Origin: Welwitschia mirabilis
Taxonomy: Eukaryota > Gnetophyta > Gnetopsida > Welwitschiales
Length of the DNA: 55,671 nt
NCBI GenBank assembly: GCA_051453625.1
Contig: JBOZIK010000001.1
Location: 206,647,423-206,703,093, forward strand
Reading direction: 5' to 3'
Positions 1 to 11,369 of the stretch are shown piece after piece; within the stretch, counting starts at the first letter, position 1; each line of letters opens with the position of its first letter. Position numbers and translations under genes: made by a program. Under the pieces are notes generated by a model. The model searched no databases. It had not been told where the DNA came from and was given only the letters and a program-made list of their open reading frames with translations.

Positions 1-1498
1 AACATGAAAAATATTATTATGTAGTAACTTATTTTAATTCCTTATTTTAATAATTACATGTAGTGGAATGATAAGCATTATTATTTGTTATAATGAAATG
101 TTATGCATCGAGTTGCTAGATTAGGTAATGATTAGAGTTTATGGAATTCTCATCACTTTCTTTTTTATCTCTTCATGCCCCTGTACCTCTTCACATCCCT
201 ACATCTTCTCACTATAAATAGGACTTCCTCCTCCTCTTATTGCATATCTTGAGAAATTTTTTGTAATTAGGTCTTAGTGATCTATACTTCAAAGCTTCAA
301 ATATTTAAAGTCTTTATAAGTTCATGAGTTATCATCTTAAATTTGGTTATGGTTCTTGGATTTTTTTTAATTTTTGTATGGTTTATGATCTCTCATTTTG
401 TTTGGTCTTATTCTCACATTTCCTTTTTATCTTGTAATATTTAAATTTCATAATGCTTTTATTAGTATCTCATATATCATTTTAGAGTTTTGCACATCTT
501 GTTTTGTATACCTTGTATCGGAGTTTTTCCTAGAATTCTTACCTTGCAAAAACATTTATCTATCTTGTTTTAATTCTTGTTAATAAGCTTATTATAGATC
601 ATTTATCTATGAGTTATTAAACTTGATATTGACTTGAAGATTTTTATATAAGAGAATTAAAAATAGCTAGGATAACTAGTTGTTCAGACTTTAAGGAGTG
701 ATACTTTCTAAAGGAAGTCTCGAAGTTGTGGGATCAACCCTCTAAAAAAGGGGAAAAATGTGACTTAATTACAATTTATTCCTTCTAGTTATATGCCATT
801 AGATTACTATAATCGATGTTGGTGTAATAGTAAAAGAATATAATATGAATATGAGTCTTGGTCATATCGTGAATATTCTTGAAATTTCTTAGCTTGGAAA
901 CCCTATACCAATTCATACCTTGTCATGGGCCATAGTGAGAACCATGAAGGTTGTATTTCTTGCATCATTCTTTCATGTGAAGGACCTACTATAAATGAAG
1001 ATGCTAGAAAGGGTTTGTGGATATAATAATAATTGGATTTTGCCTACATATTATTCTTTATTTGATGCATGGATTTATATATATTTTGATAGTTAAATTT
1101 GAAGTACCTTAGATGTCCTAGTAATTTGTAATATTTATTAAAAAGATGATAGTTATTTTAGTTAGGTTTATTTTAGTATTAAAAGTGTGTTACAAATATA
1201 TACATATATTTGCAATGTATTTATCTCCCTTTTATGGAAAGGATTACAAGTATTTATTTATTTTTTCTTAATGCAAAGTTATATGTCTATGTGTGTATTT
1301 TATAGATTTATTTTATCCTTAATTTAAGCCATATATTATATGTTTAAAACAACATGTAGCTAAGGTTAGTTATTATTTATATCAAAATAATTCCTAAAGT
1401 ATTTTATTGAAATGGATGATTAAGATATCTAGATGTCTATTATGGACTCAAGAATCTAAGTCTTATAGTATAAATTTTGTCTTAATTCATTTATCACA
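1..1498 (+). mobile_element. Family C LTR (copy C3), 5' end outside window
   Basis: The first ~880 bases align, with many substitutions, to the LTR at 47898-48660, including the shared block around a CTATAAATAGGACTT promoter core and the later AACTAG...GTAACTAGATTAC-like blocks. The 3' end is placed at 1498 because TTATCACA is followed at once by TTTTTGGTATTAAAGC, a tRNA-Met primer site, just as in the copies ending at 32575 and 49522. The middle (about 900-1480) is only weakly similar to the other family C LTRs, so this is probably a separate subfamily. Degenerate and non-coding. The ORF-like stretch at 398-583 is not a gene. Confidence 0.65.
213..219 (+). promoter_or_regulatory. LTR TATA box
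   Basis: CACTATAAATAGGACTTCC follows a pyrimidine-rich stretch. The same core occurs at 48045 in the related LTR. This marks the probable U3/R junction of a plant LTR promoter. Confidence 0.6.
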
Positions 1499-1569
1499 TT
1501 TTTGGTATTAAAGCATTACTATAAGTTTTAGTTTGTAAAAAGGTGAATGTTACATTTTAAGATAGGCAT
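1499..1569 (+). other. Primer-binding site and second PBS-like copy (C3)
   Basis: TTTTTGGTATTAAAGC at 1499-1514 resembles the initiator tRNA-Met primer site TGGTATCAGAGC. A second related motif (GTTACATTTTAAGATAGGC) follows 56 bases later, the same spacing as the first two motifs after the LTRs at 32575 and 49522. The further downstream copies seen there are not recognisable here. Confidence 0.55.
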
Positions 1570-2079
1570 TAACTTTTACTAATACTAACTAGGAATTTGC
1601 TAGAAATTGGACCTTTGAGGTTAATTATTTACATAGCTTTGACTAAGAACATTCAGTTTCTTTTGAATGGAGTATACTTAGGTTAATTCAAATTCATATT
1701 TATGCTATTATTACTATTGACATTATTTTTATTGAAGTGCCAATTCTTATGTTGATAAGACATTTGTAATCGCTTTTCCTTAAAGATATGCTCCTATGGA
1801 GGAATTCTTTTCTTAATTTCTTATTATCTCTACTAATTTGTTATGCTATTTTTGCCTTTTCTCTGGCCTCTGCTAGATTCTAAGGTTGAAACATGGATAC
1901 TTTGTTAGCAACAGAAGGAAGAACACTATCAACAAAAGAAGATTATCAATAAAGATATTTGCTTTATCTTCTTTATCTAGATGCATGTGTGATACATATC
2001 TTAATAATTCTACAAATTTACACTTAATGAGATTCTATAATTATACTATGAACTTATCTTAGATTATAGAATTATGTAA
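1570..2079. other. Unassigned degenerate AT-rich sequence
   Basis: No reading frame, LTR end or RNA gene is recognisable. On the minus strand it lies downstream of a gag remnant, so it may be further decayed gag of the same element, but no zinc knuckle or protease motif was found. Confidence 0.4.
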
Positions 2080-2400
2080 ACTTTTAGTGAATATAAAACA
2101 TGATAATATATCTCTCTTTAGAAATGTGCTCAAATTCCCTTAATAAAATTTCGAGATCTCTTAACTTGTTCATTTATGTTTTCCACCATAGGTTGGCTTC
2201 TCCTTAAAACATATAAATAGCTATAGAAGCCTTTTTATATTCATCACATCCTAAGGTACCTATAACATTTTTAACATCACTTAGCCATGCTTCATCTTTA
2301 ACATTATTTGATCCTCCTAAAAACTTTACTGAGTTTAGCTAAATAAAAGTTTGGACTAATTTCCTTATATCCACTTTCTTAGGTTAATTAACACTATTAT
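2080..2400 (-). pseudogene. Degenerate Ty3/gypsy gag fragment
   Basis: Read on the minus strand, this shows the usual core of plant gypsy Gag (retrotransposon gag family). A KF-GGSN...EAWL segment lies near 2345-2290, LGCDEYKKASIAIYM near 2250-2205, then GEANLWW near 2200-2180. The GEA-WW block is the hallmark of this family. In-frame stops stand where glutamine is usual (CAA to TAA), as expected from C-to-T decay. No initiating ATG, zinc knuckle or pol can be linked to it, so it is a fragment of an element that once packaged retrotransposon RNA. Its orientation is opposite to elements C3 and D on either side, so it is a separate insertion. Confidence 0.7.
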
Positions 2401-3396
2401 TTACTTTAGGATTTTAACGTTGATTTACTATTTGTGATGGATATTATGTAAATGTATTCATTAATTCTTCTAGATTAAAGTTGAATGGGGATTTATTTCC
2501 ATCGTTATACTAATGAATTTCTTATAAATTTTCTTGATGTTGATTACTTTATGCAATAAGTCTAGCCTCAAGGTTTAACTAGTGATGAAAAGACATCTAT
2601 AAAAGAAGTAGAAATTTTTATGAGATTACATCTGGAAATAGAATATATATTATTAAAGTTTAAATTTATAAATGTTTTTTATGATCTTATGAAAAATATG
2701 GTTATAAATTTTTTTATGATCTTAGAAAGAATATGGTTATCATTATGAGGTGATTTCTCCTAACTTAAAGTACATAATCAAGTTTATCTTCTTTTTTATT
2801 TTTAATAGATAAGGTTTATAAGTTATAAATATGGATTTTTACATTAATGTTATATGACCACGTAATTTATGATGAATAATTTGGTTAGAGATTTAATTAT
2901 TTTTAAGGGTATCTAATTATAAGGCATTATTTTATGGATTTACATTTCTTACAAAAGATTATTCTCTTTAACAAATCATATAAGGTTATTATTCTAAATT
3001 CTTAAGATAATTATAATTCTTCTAAGTGATTATTATCTATAGCTATAAAGTAATAAAGTCCTTAATAACTTGAACTTATCATTTATAATGTTTCAAAATT
3101 ATTAGTCACCTAATCAAGAGTTGTCATGTCCACATTTNNNNNNNNNNNNNNNNNNNNNNNNNNNNNNNNNNNNNNNNNNNNNNNNNNNNNNNNNNNNNNN
3201 NNNNNNNNNNNNNNNNNNNNNNNNNNNNNNNNNNNNNTCTCCCTCACTTAGAACATAACATAATCTTTTTTCCCCTTAAAACAACCTAGGAGATATGATG
3301 TAATGATTTTTGCTACAATAAAATAAAATATTTACTTCTTCATTATTAAGTAAAGCTTTAACTTCTATACTTTAGATATAAAGTACACCCTTATCA
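2401..3396. other. Unassigned degenerate sequence with gap
   Basis: No gene is seen. A TGTCATGTCCACATTT motif at 3123-3137 runs into a 100-N gap (3138-3237). It matches the first bases of the family D LTR that starts at 3397, so a second D LTR end may be hidden in the gap. Bases 3238-3396 show no recognised feature. Confidence 0.4.
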
Positions 3397-3879
3397 TGTC
3401 ACGTCCACATTTTTTCTTTTCTTGTAAAATTTACAGTTTTATGTTTAATAAAATATTTGAAAAATATTGTATTACTTAAATTCCCAATTGTGGTAATTGC
3501 TATGTTCTTGAAATGCAGTATTATTGAGTTGTAATATGAATACCTTTTGATTAAATGTTCATATTTAATATTTTTATATGTTCTTATGGTGGAAGTAATC
3601 TCTTTTATTTATTTATGCAATTAAAAGTAAATGCCAAATTGAATGTTTACTATAGAGACATGTTATTTATTTCTTTTTCTCATTATTAAATGTAAAGCAT
3701 TATCTTGATTATATTATTAAAAGCACTCGATGATTAAGTAATCATTTATGATATGTTATGTAACCCCTCTCTTAACCACCCTCATTCATCATATTTTGTC
3801 TTCAAATGCATGGAATCTTTGCCAACTTTCCTTTTGTCCTCACATTCTTGTAACTCTTCATATTCCACCAAACCTTAAT

Positions 3880-3886
3880 TATAAAT
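3880..3886 (+). promoter_or_regulatory. LTR TATA box
   Basis: TTAATTATAAATATGACTCTCC is conserved at 12911 in the partner LTR. A TC-rich stretch just downstream is typical of plant transcription starts. Confidence 0.6.
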
Positions 3887-4373
3887 ATGACTCTCCTCCT
3901 TCTTTTTTCTCACTTCCATTTTTTTGGGGAGAACCTTTTATTATCGAGAGCTTGGAAAAGCCTTGAAGACTTGCAAAGAACTTGAGTTCTTCTTAAATAT
4001 CAGTATGGTCCTTTACTTTTTATGCTTTCTTGTTGGTCCTTTCTTATACATTTTTGTATTGAAATCATCATGTTTATGTGTGGTTTCATTTTCTTGAAAT
4101 TTTCTTGATGGTCCTTTTTATGCATTTACTTATTCAAATCGATGTGTATGTATTCCTATAAGAAAGTTATTAAATCATGTATTACTTGAATAAGAAAAAC
4201 TCCATGTTGGCACTCATCTCATCTTTATCTACCTTTTCTTGATTTCTTGGAGTTATCTTCTTGTATAAGATTAACATTTGTGATTAAATTTTATCATAAA
4301 GTTATCTTCTTATCAAGGTATTATGTTGTGATCAAACTTCTTTAGCTTCATAACATTATCTTGTTTTAGACTT

Positions 4374-5065
4374 TACAGATCACTGAATGAGGTAGTGAAG
4401 TTAATGATGATTGAGATTTTATATGTATATTATGAGTACCATAGATCGGCAAATGAGGCAGTGGGCTTCACAGATCACTGAACGAGGTAGTTAAGTTAAT
4501 GATGATTGAGATTTTATATGTATATTATGAGTAGCACATATCATCGAATGAGGCAGTGGGCTTCATAGATCAACGAATGAGGCACTAAACTTAATGATGA
4601 TTGAGATTTTATATGTATATTATGAGTACCACATATCATCGAATGAAGCAGTGGGCTTCATAAATCACCGAATGAGGCACTAAACTTAATGATGATTGAG
4701 ATTTTATATGTATATTATGAGTACCACAGATCGCTGAATAAGGCAGTGGGATTCAGAGATCATCAAATGAGGTAGTAAAGTTAAANNNNNNATGAGAACT
4801 ACAGATCGCCAAATAAGGCAGTGGGCTTCACAGATCGCCAAATGAGGCACTGAAGTTAAATATTATATGAGAACCTCAGATCGTCGAATGAGGTAGTGGG
4901 CTTCAAAGATCGTCAAATAAGGCAATGGGATTCACATATTATCCAATGAGGCAGTGGGCTTCACAAATCGCCAAATGAAGTAGTGAAGTAAAATATTATA
5001 TGAAAACCACAGATCGCCGAATAAGGCTGTGGGCTTCAGGGACCGCTGAACGAGGCAGTGAACTT
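4374..5065 (+). repeat. Minisatellite inside family D LTR
   Basis: Tandem copies of a core like CAGATCGCCGAATGAGGCAG alternate between two endings: GTGGGCTTCA, and GTGAAGTTAATG followed by an AT-rich spacer. The short unit is about 31 bp and the composite unit about 94 bp. Units vary mainly by C/T and G/A changes. Six Ns lie at 4786-4791. The same array occurs in the other LTR at 13488-14150. Confidence 0.85.
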
Positions 5066-7030
5066 AATGGTGATTGAGATTATATAGTTAATATTCTTAT
5101 TAATAACCATAAGCTCATTATCTGTATATGTCTTGGATTTCTTGAAAGTCTTAAACTATTTTTTTCTATCTTAATCCTTGAAGTATCTTGCTAAAATACC
5201 TATTCTTACCTGGGCCATACTGGGGGTTGTGAGATTTTCACAGTTCTCATCCCATATCTTTTTGTGATAGGTGGTAAATCTGGATTTTAATTACTGAGAT
5301 GGGCATGAGTATATGAAGAATCATTGAATCTATATTGGTGGAAAAATATTCTGATTAAATATATTTCTTTTTGGCTATGAGAGTTAAATACCTGAATACA
5401 TGAACATTCAATGCATTATTTATTATTATGATGAGAGACAGATTCTATTTATTCATAAAATGTATGGCTTGTAGTAATTGAAGTTTACTTGAAATATTAT
5501 GATATATGAGATGATGATTTCCTTCTTCAAATTTTGCAATAAAACTTATTATTTGAAGGTCAAATTTTTGAGTTATTATTTGATGAAATTGATTAAAATC
5601 TTCCCATGTATTTATGAGATATTTTATTTTTATCAAATGAAAAAATTGTGAAATTTGAGAATCTTTTGAAATGATCTTGAATCTTATATATTATTATTAT
5701 TCAAAAGTGGAAAGTTGTTACAATGTTTCATTGAAAAATCTTAATAAAGATTTGTAACTAATTGAAGTTTTGCTTGAGTTAGTAAGTCTAAAGGTAAGAC
5801 TTCTAGTAACACTTAATTTTCTTTTAAATCTAATATTTCCAAGTTAGAAGGTTCAAATCCCTAAATAAGGAATCCCAGCAAAGAAGATAAGTTAAATCTA
5901 ATGAAGTAAAATGAATAAATTTAGCAATTTTATAGTCCTACAATGAAGTGCCAATAGAAAATTCAAAGAAAGAATAGTAAAACCTTTTTTTTTCCATACC
6001 TTCCATTGGCTTATTCATGGATTTATTATTTCCTTCCAATTCTCACAGGGAAGAGATCCTTAACGATCTCGATACATTAATGGACTAGCATGATATGTCC
6101 TATTTCATCCAAACAAGTAGCAAAAATCTTTAAAAACTAGTTAGGGAAGATTGATATAACACCAATAATTCAGGTTGGTTGGTCAATGTTTATGGCCTCA
6201 AAAGTTTGACAGAGAAGTAAATTCTAGCTGAAACCTCAAAAATTTAAGAAAATATAACCTTATCATGAATTGTACTAACTATTTTTTGAAACTCATCATG
6301 AGTTGGACATGTGATTCATTTGAAACACCTTTTAAACTACAAATGTTCTTAACAAAAAAGTGTATATAAAACAATAGAAGTTTTATAAATCCTCATAAAC
6401 CAAACCATGTTTATAGACTTAAAGCTTTATCTTGCTCCTGCTACAAGTTTCACATCTATTCAAATTTCTGTTTAAATTTGACCTTAAATGATGAATTTAG
6501 AAATAATATTTTTAATAAACTTAGAAATAATATTTTTAAAATTAAAAATGAGGGTATCTTGGATTCCACAAATATTATTTAGACATAAAAATATAAGTTT
6601 TACTTTCCTTCATCATTGAACAAAATCAAAATGAAGATGGTAAAAGGCATACGAAATGATCAACATGTGAAGATCAATTAATAGTTTATATATTTTGGAG
6701 CATCCTTTAATGTGAACAAAAAAAACTTCCTCCTCCCCAAAGAAATTAAGGTCCAAGAAAAGGAAGTTACTTTCCTCTTGAAATTAATTAAGGGATGTAT
6801 GAAAAACCTGGGCCATTATTAAGGAAGTTACAAATTCTTAGAGATGAATGTTACCAAGTTTAAATTTTCTATAAAAAATATACATAATTTTTTTATTAAT
6901 GCTTTTGATAGAAGGAATAATGAAGATTTAATCCCTTACTAAATAAATAAGGTTTGTAAGTTAACGGATGTTATCAAAGTGTCCGAGTAAATTTGAAGTT
7001 TTCAACATTAGTATTTTCAGAGTGTTACAA

Positions 7031-7043
7031 TTTGGTATCGGAG
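7031..7043 (+). other. Primer-binding site (tRNA-iMet), element D
   Basis: TTTGGTATCGGAG lies 1 bp after the LTR end TGTTACA and matches the initiator tRNA-Met primer site at most positions. This fixes the orientation of D as plus. Confidence 0.75.
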
Positions 7044-7374
7044 TTTTAAAGATAAGAATTTCCAACAATAGAATTTTTGGAAGCGAATTCTCTTGGGCAT
7101 AGTTATTATGAAGTTGTTATAAAAGCCTAGGTTTAGAATCGGTTAGACATAATTATTGCTAAGCTTAAAAATTATTTTTTTTAAAAAAAGAAAACATATT
7201 TACATATATACATTTAAAAATCTTTTCATCACACTTATTTGGGAGTTACTGGAAAATTTGCATAACAACCATGATGAAAGCCCTAATCTAAGACTCTCAA
7301 TAAGTCAATCAAAGGGGGATATTATTACGTATCAAAAAAGGTGTCCACGGTTTTGTAAGGAGCTAAACCATTGA
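7044..7374 (+). other. Family D leader, non-coding
   Basis: Internal sequence after the primer site. A segment near 7120-7165 (AAGCCTAGG...AATTATTGC) resembles the fourth primer-like repeat of family C at 32755-32810, so the two families are related in the leader. No coding sequence is seen. Confidence 0.45.
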
Positions 7375-7783
7375 TTATTGCATTAAATCCTTAATTGCTT
7401 TTACAGTTACACTAAACAACCTCCTCCAACTGAATGTTGTCATACAAGTTTTTTAACCGTTACTTAGATGCTAAAAAAGGAATATTGCATTATTGCAATG
7501 TTCAAAAATAACCCTTACTGATACGGGACGCATAGAACCGTTCCCTTAATGCAAGCCTTTGTTAGCCTGGAACGTTATAACCAATGACCTTAGGTGGCAT
7601 GTAATGCCCTGTCAATTCAAAGAAGAGAGTGAAATTAAGGAATAGAGCCACATTGAAGTCTGCTTCCACATGGATCTGAGCCAGCTCAAAATCATGGTTT
7701 ACATGGATGAGAGAGCCTCCTTAAAGTAAGGATAAAAGCAATAAACCTTGATCTGAAACCACCACCATTATCGCCATACCCTC

Positions 7784-7790
7784 TATAAAA
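7784..7790 (+). promoter_or_regulatory. TATA-like box in the island
   Basis: CCCTCTATAAAAAGCATGC is a good plant TATA context. It stands about 1 kb upstream of the exon-like frame at 8833 and might be that gene fragment's own promoter. This is inferred from sequence form and position only. Confidence 0.4.
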
Positions 7791-7819
7791 AGCATGCTCA
7801 ATATTGGCTGGGCAGTAAC

Positions 7820-8360
7820 AAAGAGAAAGAAATGCTGCTTGTAAGAGTCTTGTTGGAAGAAATTTAGAAGAATATTCATGAAATTGCCCTGTGTATTCCG
7901 TTATGCATTTGGTAAGATGAGGAAATCATAGCTTTTATTTTATGNNNNNNNNNNNNNNNNNNNNNNNNNNNNNNNNNNNNNNNNNNNNNNNNNNNNNNNN
8001 NNNNNNNNNNNNNNNNNNNNNNNNNNNNNNNNNNNNNNNNNNNNCGGTGAAGGTTATATGATGTCCATGGAGTTGGCAGCAAAGCCAGCACATTGTAATT
8101 AATCGCGAAAAGAATGATGAAGAATAAACGTCTTGTGAATTTATCTTGGGAGCATTGGGTAGAGTATTACGCATTAGCAATTAAATAATCTATGCTATGG
8201 ACCATTACGGAGACATTAATGCATCATAGCATTAAGACATGAAAGAAATGCCGCTTGTAAGATTCTTGTTGTATGAAATTCAGTAGAATATTCACGAAAT
8301 CGCCCTGTGTTTTCCGCTATGCATTTGGTCAGACGAGGAAATCATAGTTTTTTTTTAATG
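7820..8360 (+). repeat. Imperfect direct duplication
   Basis: 7820-7944 and 8238-8360 share AAAGAAATGC-GCTTGTAAG, ATATTCA-GAAAT-GCCCTGTGT and CTATGCATTTGGT segments at about 415-bp spacing, with a 100-N gap between them. The first copy runs into the gap, so the real spacing is unknown. Confidence 0.7.
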
Positions 8361-8362
8361 CT

Positions 8363-8365
<3 letters not shown>

Positions 8366-8393
<28 letters not shown>
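8366..8393 (+). repeat. (GA)n microsatellite
   Basis: Uninterrupted AG/GA dinucleotide run of about 28 bases directly after the second copy of the local duplication. Confidence 0.95.
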
Positions 8394-8396
<3 letters not shown>

Positions 8397-8832
8397 TTGA
8401 CGTGGCTAGAAATGGAGTTCTAATCTTTTACTTAGTAACTGCATTACTATATTCAGTTAGCAGTTCCTGTCTTAGATGAAGTAATCCGAAGGTTGAAGTG
8501 CAAGGAAATTTTCAAATGAAAATGAATAAGCAAGATATCATACACAATTATAGAGTTCATAAATTATTAACAAGAATGCTTCTCCATGCTTCATACCTTT
8601 GAATTCTGCAAATTCCTTCCCTGTTATAAGTCGACGTAAAACAAAACTACTTTTTTAAGAGAAGTAAGAGTACCAATAGAATCCTTACAGCCCAAAGGCC
8701 TATGGTGTTTCCCTGAGATTTCTGTCACTAAATCTAGTGAAATCTAGTGCTCTGTGAGTCTTCTTGTCTTTCAACCCTAAGAAACCTAACTAGATTAAGG
8801 TATAGAACAAGAACCCTAATCCTAAGTTTCAG

Positions 8833-9219
8833 GGTGTGACCATCATGGCGTTATGAGCCGAGAGCATCCCACGACTAGTGGATGCATGTCCTCACTGCAC
8901 TATCCACTCAATTCTCCATCCCATTATTCTTGCCCTCAAGTGCTGTGGCTTCCCTTGCTCTGTCCTCGGATCCTCCCTCATGCTCTACATGTAGGCCTTT
9001 ATGCACAGCCTTCTCAAGCACCACGATGACTTTAAGGACATCAATGAAAACGTCCATCAAGATGCCCTGAAAGAGTCATTGAGCAAGCAAAATGATTCTA
9101 AGAAAGGAGACAAATGGCTATCTGCCAAAATGCTAAGAGAACGGGTAACATTTGGGTTAGACGAGCGTTGGATGTTGGAGGAAGTAGGGCAAGCCCTTGC
9201 TAACAAAAGGCCTGCATGA
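8833..9219 (+). pseudogene. Captured exon-like fragment of unknown gene
   Basis: One frame runs from a good splice acceptor (TTTCAG at 8827-8832) to a TGA at 9217-9219 with only two internal stops. These are TGA at 8854-8856 (could derive from CGA) and TAG at 8992-8994 (could derive from TGG). The translation looks like real protein: ESIPRLVDACPHC near 8860-8895, CCGFPCSVLG near 8941-8970, and a charged C-terminal part (KWLSAKMLRERVTFGLDER) near 9112-9168. Codon and base use differ from the AT-rich flanks. I do not recognise the family. A preceding intron would mean capture from genomic DNA, not mRNA. The fully open part is 9001-9219; whether 8833-9000 belongs to the same exon is less certain. 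Confidence 0.5.
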
Positions 9220-9400
9220 TGAACACTTGTCTATCATGCATAAAAACGCCTTTGAAAAATGTGAAATGTAGAGAAACGAATTTACTAAAAAGGAGATTTC
9301 AGTGCCCTAGTATTGTGGTTAAGTCACCAGTTAATGAGAACTTATGGGTTCACATCATTTTGCTTCTCTTTTTGCATAAAAATAATAAAACAAGTATAAT

Positions 9401-10034
9401 ATAGTATAAGGATATTTTTTTATTAAAGGGGTAATGTGCTCCTCTTCAATATTCGTGACTTTAGATAATGTGAAAGTAAGTGGGCTTAAAGTGGGAGCCA
9501 CTTAATTGTGATCTTTGCCTTGGGCCAAGTAGTAGACATTAGAAAGGTAAGATAGGAAGTAAGCTTATAAGTTTCAAAAAAATAGTACAAAGAAAATTTA
9601 ATGAACAAGATATATTGGGAAGGATAGAAAAGGGTCATAGTAAATTAGAATAGTAAGTATTATATAGTAGATTACATTCTGTAATGGAAAATTTAGATAC
9701 TAACTCTTATGTAGACAATTTTAGATACTAAGTATTATGTAGACAATTATATTATATTTAAAGGGAAATAAAATAGGAAACATTTTATCGTTATATTAAG
9801 TAGAGATAATCAAGATAGGAAAGAAAGAAAATTCATAAATGGAAATGTCAATATATTCATAAAATATGATATAATAAAGTACTTACATATTTAATGAAAT
9901 ATGTGTGAAATACTTATACTCATAATTATTATAACATAGGTTAATTATTGTAAAACTTAGATAGCATTCACTTATAAATAATAACAATATCATCTATGGT
10001 TCTACTAATTATTTCCTTAAATTAATCCTATAAC
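9401..10034 (+). other. Unassigned internal sequence of element D
   Basis: AT-rich and non-coding in all frames checked by eye. No repeat partner in the window was found apart from its join to the duplicated segment that begins near 10035. Confidence 0.4.
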
Positions 10035-11085
10035 TTGGACATATTTCACACATTTTCTTTTGTTTCCCTTTATTGTTATACTTTAGGGTGTTATGTTATC
10101 TCATGAAGTTGTTGAAAAAAAAAAAAAAAGAAAAGGAAAAAAATCAACTAGATCATACAAATAAAAGTGTCAGAGAGAATTAGAAGTACACAACAAAGGA
10201 GTGTAATGTGAAAGATATCTATAATTTTGAAACTTAAGCTTGAGGAATTTCTACATAACAACCTTAGGAGCATGTGTTATAAATTGGAGTAATAGATTAT
10301 AGTGTTACTGACTTGAGTTATATTTTTGGACTTAATGGATTAAGCACATTATGCTTTAATCAATGTAAGGAGGTCATTGAAATATTTTGACTTATGAAAT
10401 TAAGTGGTTCAACTTATTTCAACTATTTTCTTAAAAAATTCTAACATGAGAAATATGGTAGTTCATAACCTTTTTCTCTAATCAAGTGATCATTTTAATC
10501 TTAGAAAAAGGAAAAGATTAGAATGTCATGATTAACATAAGAGTTTGTCTAAATTTTTGAATTCAATATGTTATAAAGTATACAATATGATGGAGGTAAA
10601 TATGCAACATGTAACTTGAGGATTAGTTTTATAAATCTTTATATTGATGATAATAATGACCAATAATAAACTCTGTGGATTTTTTTATTAAAGAACAACA
10701 ATGTAAAGCTAAAGAGTAGCCTGTTCCAATTACTTTTGACTTGAATTAATTAAGAAGAACTTCCAACATAATAAGTTTGTCAAAATGAAGGAGGTGGAGT
10801 ATGACTTTGTAATTTACTATAAAGTGCTTAGTAAGATTGCATGATCCATGTGTGTATGAATACATCAGTCATAGTTTAAATTGCAAATGAATCCTTAGAA
10901 AGATTGTGAAGATTTGTATGTCTGTAAGGGTAACTTTTAATACATATTATCGAGAATATTTTCAAGATTATTATGGTATAATCAATCTATAGAAGTATCA
11001 GTTAGAGATAAGAGTAGACATTAATCAGTGGAGACCTGACTTTTTAGTAAGTTTCGAGGATGAGACTTCTTAAAGAGATAAGAAA
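10035..11085 (+). mobile_element. Family D internal 3' end, copy 1, with PPT
   Basis: Duplicated at 11370-12430. Its last bases, TTTCGAGGATGAGACTTC followed by TTAAAGAGATAAGAAA, have the form of the 3' end of plant Ty3/gypsy polyproteins (phenylalanine, acidic residues, then a stop) running into the polypurine tract (11072-11085) just before an LTR start. The rest has many stops in every frame and no catalytic motif I could identify, so D may be a large non-autonomous derivative of a gypsy element. Confidence 0.65.
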
Positions 11086-11269
11086 TGTCATGTTCACATT
11101 TTTAGTTTTCTTATAAGATCTGCAAGTTTATGTTTTATGAATATTTGAAAAATATTAAATTATTTGAAATCCCAATTGAGGTAACTATTATGTTCTTTAA
11201 ATGCAGTATTATTAAGTTGTAATATGAATACCTTTTGATTAAATGTTTGTACCCAATTTTTATATGCTC
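11086..11269 (+). mobile_element. Family D LTR start, cut by gap
   Basis: TGTCATGTTCACATTT and the next ~180 bases match the first bases of the LTRs at 3397 and 12431, including the GTAATATGAATACC block. The copy stops at a 100-N gap (11270-11369). A round 100-N gap usually means unknown size, so most of an LTR and a second internal region could be missing here. Confidence 0.8.
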
Positions 11270-11369
11270 NNNNNNNNNNNNNNNNNNNNNNNNNNNNNNN
11301 NNNNNNNNNNNNNNNNNNNNNNNNNNNNNNNNNNNNNNNNNNNNNNNNNNNNNNNNNNNNNNNNNNNNN

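Larger units (their letters stand above)
3397..7029 (+). mobile_element. Family D LTR, copy a (3.6 kb)
   Basis: Starts TGTCACGTCCACATTT and ends AGTGTTACA just before a tRNA-Met primer site. It aligns over its whole length with 12431-16215. No polypurine tract precedes 3397, as expected of a 5' LTR. The LTR is very long. The TATA box lies about 480 bp in, so R plus U5 would be about 3.1 kb, and a minisatellite sits in that transcribed part. The short reading frames at 3748-3966 and 5445-5636 are incidental. Non-coding and degenerate. Confidence 0.85.
7375..9400 (+). other. Less-decayed, GC-richer island inside element D
   Basis: Base composition changes visibly: C, G and CpG are more frequent than in the flanks. 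The island holds a TATA-like promoter core (7784), a partial duplication (7820-7944 and 8238-8360), a GA microsatellite and an exon-like open frame (8833-9219). A 100-N gap spans 7945-8044. It looks like a piece of ordinary genomic DNA taken up by, or inserted into, the element. No gag or pol motif was seen in it. Confidence 0.5.

Noticed and set aside
1495-1575. tRNA-Met-like motifs as tRNA genes
   Set aside because: Only the 12-18 bp complementary to the tRNA 3' end is present, at LTR edges; there is no cloverleaf.
4374-5065. CRISPR-like array
   Set aside because: Units are contiguous degenerate minisatellite copies inside an LTR of a eukaryotic element; there are no unique spacers of constant length and no cas genes.
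7876-8180. Open frames across N runs (also 11135-11384, 13212-13546, 19060-19976, 20203-20667, 25113-25301)
   Set aside because: They are open only because N codons cannot be stops.
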